Both the position numbers and the translations under genes were made by a program. Source: Prorocentrum cordatum (Eukaryota > Sar > Dinophyceae > Prorocentrales > Prorocentraceae). Taken from it: 22,500 bases of DNA. Positions 21,210-22,500 of the stretch are shown piece after piece. The notes beneath the pieces were generated by a model. It saw only the letters and a list, made by a program, of their open reading frames with translations. It ran no database searches and had not been told where the DNA came from. Numbering within the stretch: position 1 is the stretch's first letter; each line of letters starts with the position of its first letter. The stretch spans positions 22,501 to 45,000 of the forward strand of contig CAUYUJ010020283.1 of the NCBI GenBank assembly GCA_963575745.1, written 5' to 3'.

Positions 21210-21425
21210 ACGGTCGCTCCTCCTCATCCCCCTCCTCCTCTTCCTCCTCCTCCTCCTTCTCCTCCTCATCATCATCCTTCCCTTTTGTTCCCCTCTTTCC
21301 TCCGCCGCCGCCTCCTCCTTCCCTGCGGGTTGGATCGATCATGTGTCCTCCTTCTCCTCCCCGTTACCCCCCCCATTCCTCCTCAAACCCGTGCCTCCTC
21401 TCCTGACGGTGGGCTGTCTCCTCCT
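21210..21425 (+). repeat. Pyrimidine-rich tract
   Basis: TCC, TTCC and CATC runs with C-rich ends. It lies before the acidic exon candidate at 21430. Confidence 0.85.
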
Positions 21426-21429
21426 CCAT

Positions 21430-21560
21430 CCGACCGAGAGGAGACAGGGGGGTGGAGGAAGGAGGAGGAGGAGGAGAATGAGGAGGACGAGGAGGAGGTC
21501 GAGGACGAGGAGAGGGAGGAGAAGGATGAGGCCGAGAAAGCCATCCTGCTCCACCCTTGC
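21430..21560 (+). CDS. Acidic exon candidate
   Basis: The plus-strand frame reads SDREETGG, WRKEEEEENEEDEEEVED, EEREEKDEAEKAILLHPC. It encodes a very acidic, probably helical or disordered stretch. The GGA/GAG tract is interrupted by AAT, GAC, GTC, AGG and AAG codons that keep charge or frame, which is more like a coding low-complexity region than a pure microsatellite. It lies between two pyrimidine tracts. Boundaries are uncertain. On the minus strand it would be another TCC tract. Confidence 0.3.
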
Positions 21561-21616
21561 CTTTCTTGCTCTACCGCCCCTCGCTCTGCCCTCCTGCTCG
21601 TTCTCCGTGTCCTCCT

Positions 21617-21801
21617 CCTCCTTCCTCAACGTCTTACTCCTCACCATGTCTGCTCGCCCTAATTATCCTCATCCTTTCTCCCCCTAATTATCCTCCTCCT
21701 TTCTCCTTCCTTTCTCCCATTGTCCTCCTCCTCCTCCTTCCTCAACGTCTTACTCCTCCTCCTTCCTCAACGTCTTACTCCTCACCATGTCTGCTCCCCC
21801 T
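21617..21801 (+). repeat. 25-bp and larger direct repeats in pyrimidine-rich DNA
   Basis: CCTCCTTCCTCAACGTCTTA begins at 21617, 21733 and 21758. Copies 1 and 3 continue into CTCCTCACCATGTCTGCTC. CCTAATTATCCTC is also duplicated between them (21659 and 21685). The pattern suggests repeated local duplication. Confidence 0.9.
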
Positions 21802-21846
21802 AGTTGTCCTCGCACTCTTTGCGTTCTCTCGTTCGATCAGCGTTAA

Positions 21847-22031
21847 GGCGGGCCTGTCCCCCCTACAGGGGGACGTTCGACGAAAAAATAAAGATACCCC
21901 AAAAATGCCCCCAAAACGGTCAAACAGTACTCAAAACATAGTCCCCAGATTATTGTTGGAGTATTTTTGGACTATTTCGAACATATGTTTATTTCTCGTC
22001 GAAAATCCCCCTGTAGGGGGACAGGCCCGAC
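21847..22031 (+). mobile_element. MITE G1 flanked by TTAA
   Basis: The left end GGCGGGCCTGTCCCCCC and the reverse complement of the right end (GTCGGGCCTGTCCCCC) extend to terminal inverted repeats of about 43 bp, including CTACAGGGGGA and TTCGACGA. TTAA lies immediately outside each end (21843-21846 and 22032-22035). The interior is AT-rich. TTAA duplication is typical of piggyBac-type elements, but G1 has no transposase and its termini are not a recognised piggyBac motif. A decayed relative is at 17253-17411. Confidence 0.8.
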
Positions 22032-22039
22032 TTAATATT

Positions 22040-22500
22040 AGCGCGGTCACTGGGCATGGGCCGTTGTGCCTGCGAGCGAGTTTGGTAATCTGTACGCGCA
22101 GTCGAAGCTGCAGCAGACATGCCAGACGGAGAACGCTCCGCCGTCGTCCTCCCTTTCTCCTCCTTCCCCAACTTCCTCTTCATCCTCCCTCCTTCTCCCC
22201 TCGTCCCCTCCTCATCCTTATCTTCCTTCCCCCCTGATCCTCAGTTCCGACTTCATCCTCCCTCTTCCTCTTTTTCCTCATTCTCCACCTTCTTTTGAAC
22301 CGCTCTTTTCCAGCCTCATCGTCCTCCCTCCCTCCCTTGGGTCCTCCCGCGTCTCTTTCCCTCTCGCCGCCTCCTTCTCCTTCCCTCTTTCGTCCGACCC
22401 CTTACCTTCCTGTCCAGAGCCTTGGTACATTCTCCCCCGGCCAGGCTTAAGCATCAAGTTGCCTCATCATCTCTACCCTCTCTCCTCACTTCTTCTCCTC
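22040..22500 (+). repeat. Pyrimidine-rich terminal region
   Basis: After about 100 bp of mixed sequence the region is CT-rich (TCC, TTCC, CCTC) to the window edge, without a clean repeat unit and without a supported gene. Confidence 0.6.

Noticed and set aside
1-22500. rRNA genes, telomeric repeats, retroelement reverse transcriptase or transposase domains
   Set aside because: Looked for in all frames and by characteristic motifs; none seen. The mobile elements here are all short and non-coding.

Overview
The window looks like nuclear DNA of a dinoflagellate. The evidence is very high GC; long trinucleotide tracts (mostly TCC/GGA, also ACG, GCC and GTC); many short foldback elements of 80-230 bp; no bacterial-style gene packing; and short exon-like islands bounded by polypyrimidine-AG acceptors, one apparently with a GC rather than GT donor. 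Non-canonical donors, high GC and low gene density are known for dinoflagellates, and a high-GC lineage such as Prorocentrum would fit. That is an inference from composition only: no spliced-leader, rRNA or organelle marker was found. No protein could be named. The calls below are exon candidates, judged on amino-acid balance, splice signals and phase, not on homology.

Layout. 1-2600: a partial exon with a poly-Thr tract at the left edge, three copies of foldback family A, TCC and GGA tracts and GC-rich DNA. 2580-3900: two copies of family B, then the best minus-strand gene candidate (three pieces, 3026-3902) followed by a GGA tract. 3910-6070: an inverted GACGCC/GTCGGC hexamer pair, foldbacks D1 and E1, a 66-codon ORF, a nearly perfect 31-bp inverted repeat, and a 2.2-copy tandem duplication carrying two family B copies. 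6070-10900: scattered exon candidates (7024, 8615, 10279, 10570), foldback C1, a 14-bp satellite, long GGA/TCC/GCC/GTC tracts and foldbacks N2 and M. 11,098-13,974: a macrosatellite of about 0.9-1.2 kb units, each containing an 83/84-bp minisatellite, a conserved tail and a pyrimidine tract. A truncated copy lies at 8816-9000.

13,974-17,250: a pyrimidine tract leading into an exon candidate, a family A copy split by an AT-rich insertion, GC-rich DNA, and a 152-bp tandem repeat, one copy of which carries a Tc1/mariner-like MITE with TA duplication. 17,250-19,710: a degenerate family G copy, two phase-compatible exons separated by an almost pure TCC intron, then a dense run of foldbacks (J, K, B5, D2, C2, I). 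19,770-22,500: a good plus-strand exon (20095-20242), a minus-strand ORF (20638-21157), an acidic exon candidate, a TTAA-flanked MITE (G1) and pyrimidine-rich DNA to the end.

The most notable signals are the diversity and density of non-autonomous inverted-repeat elements, the recurrent placement of TCC tracts directly before exon candidates, and the nested macrosatellite.
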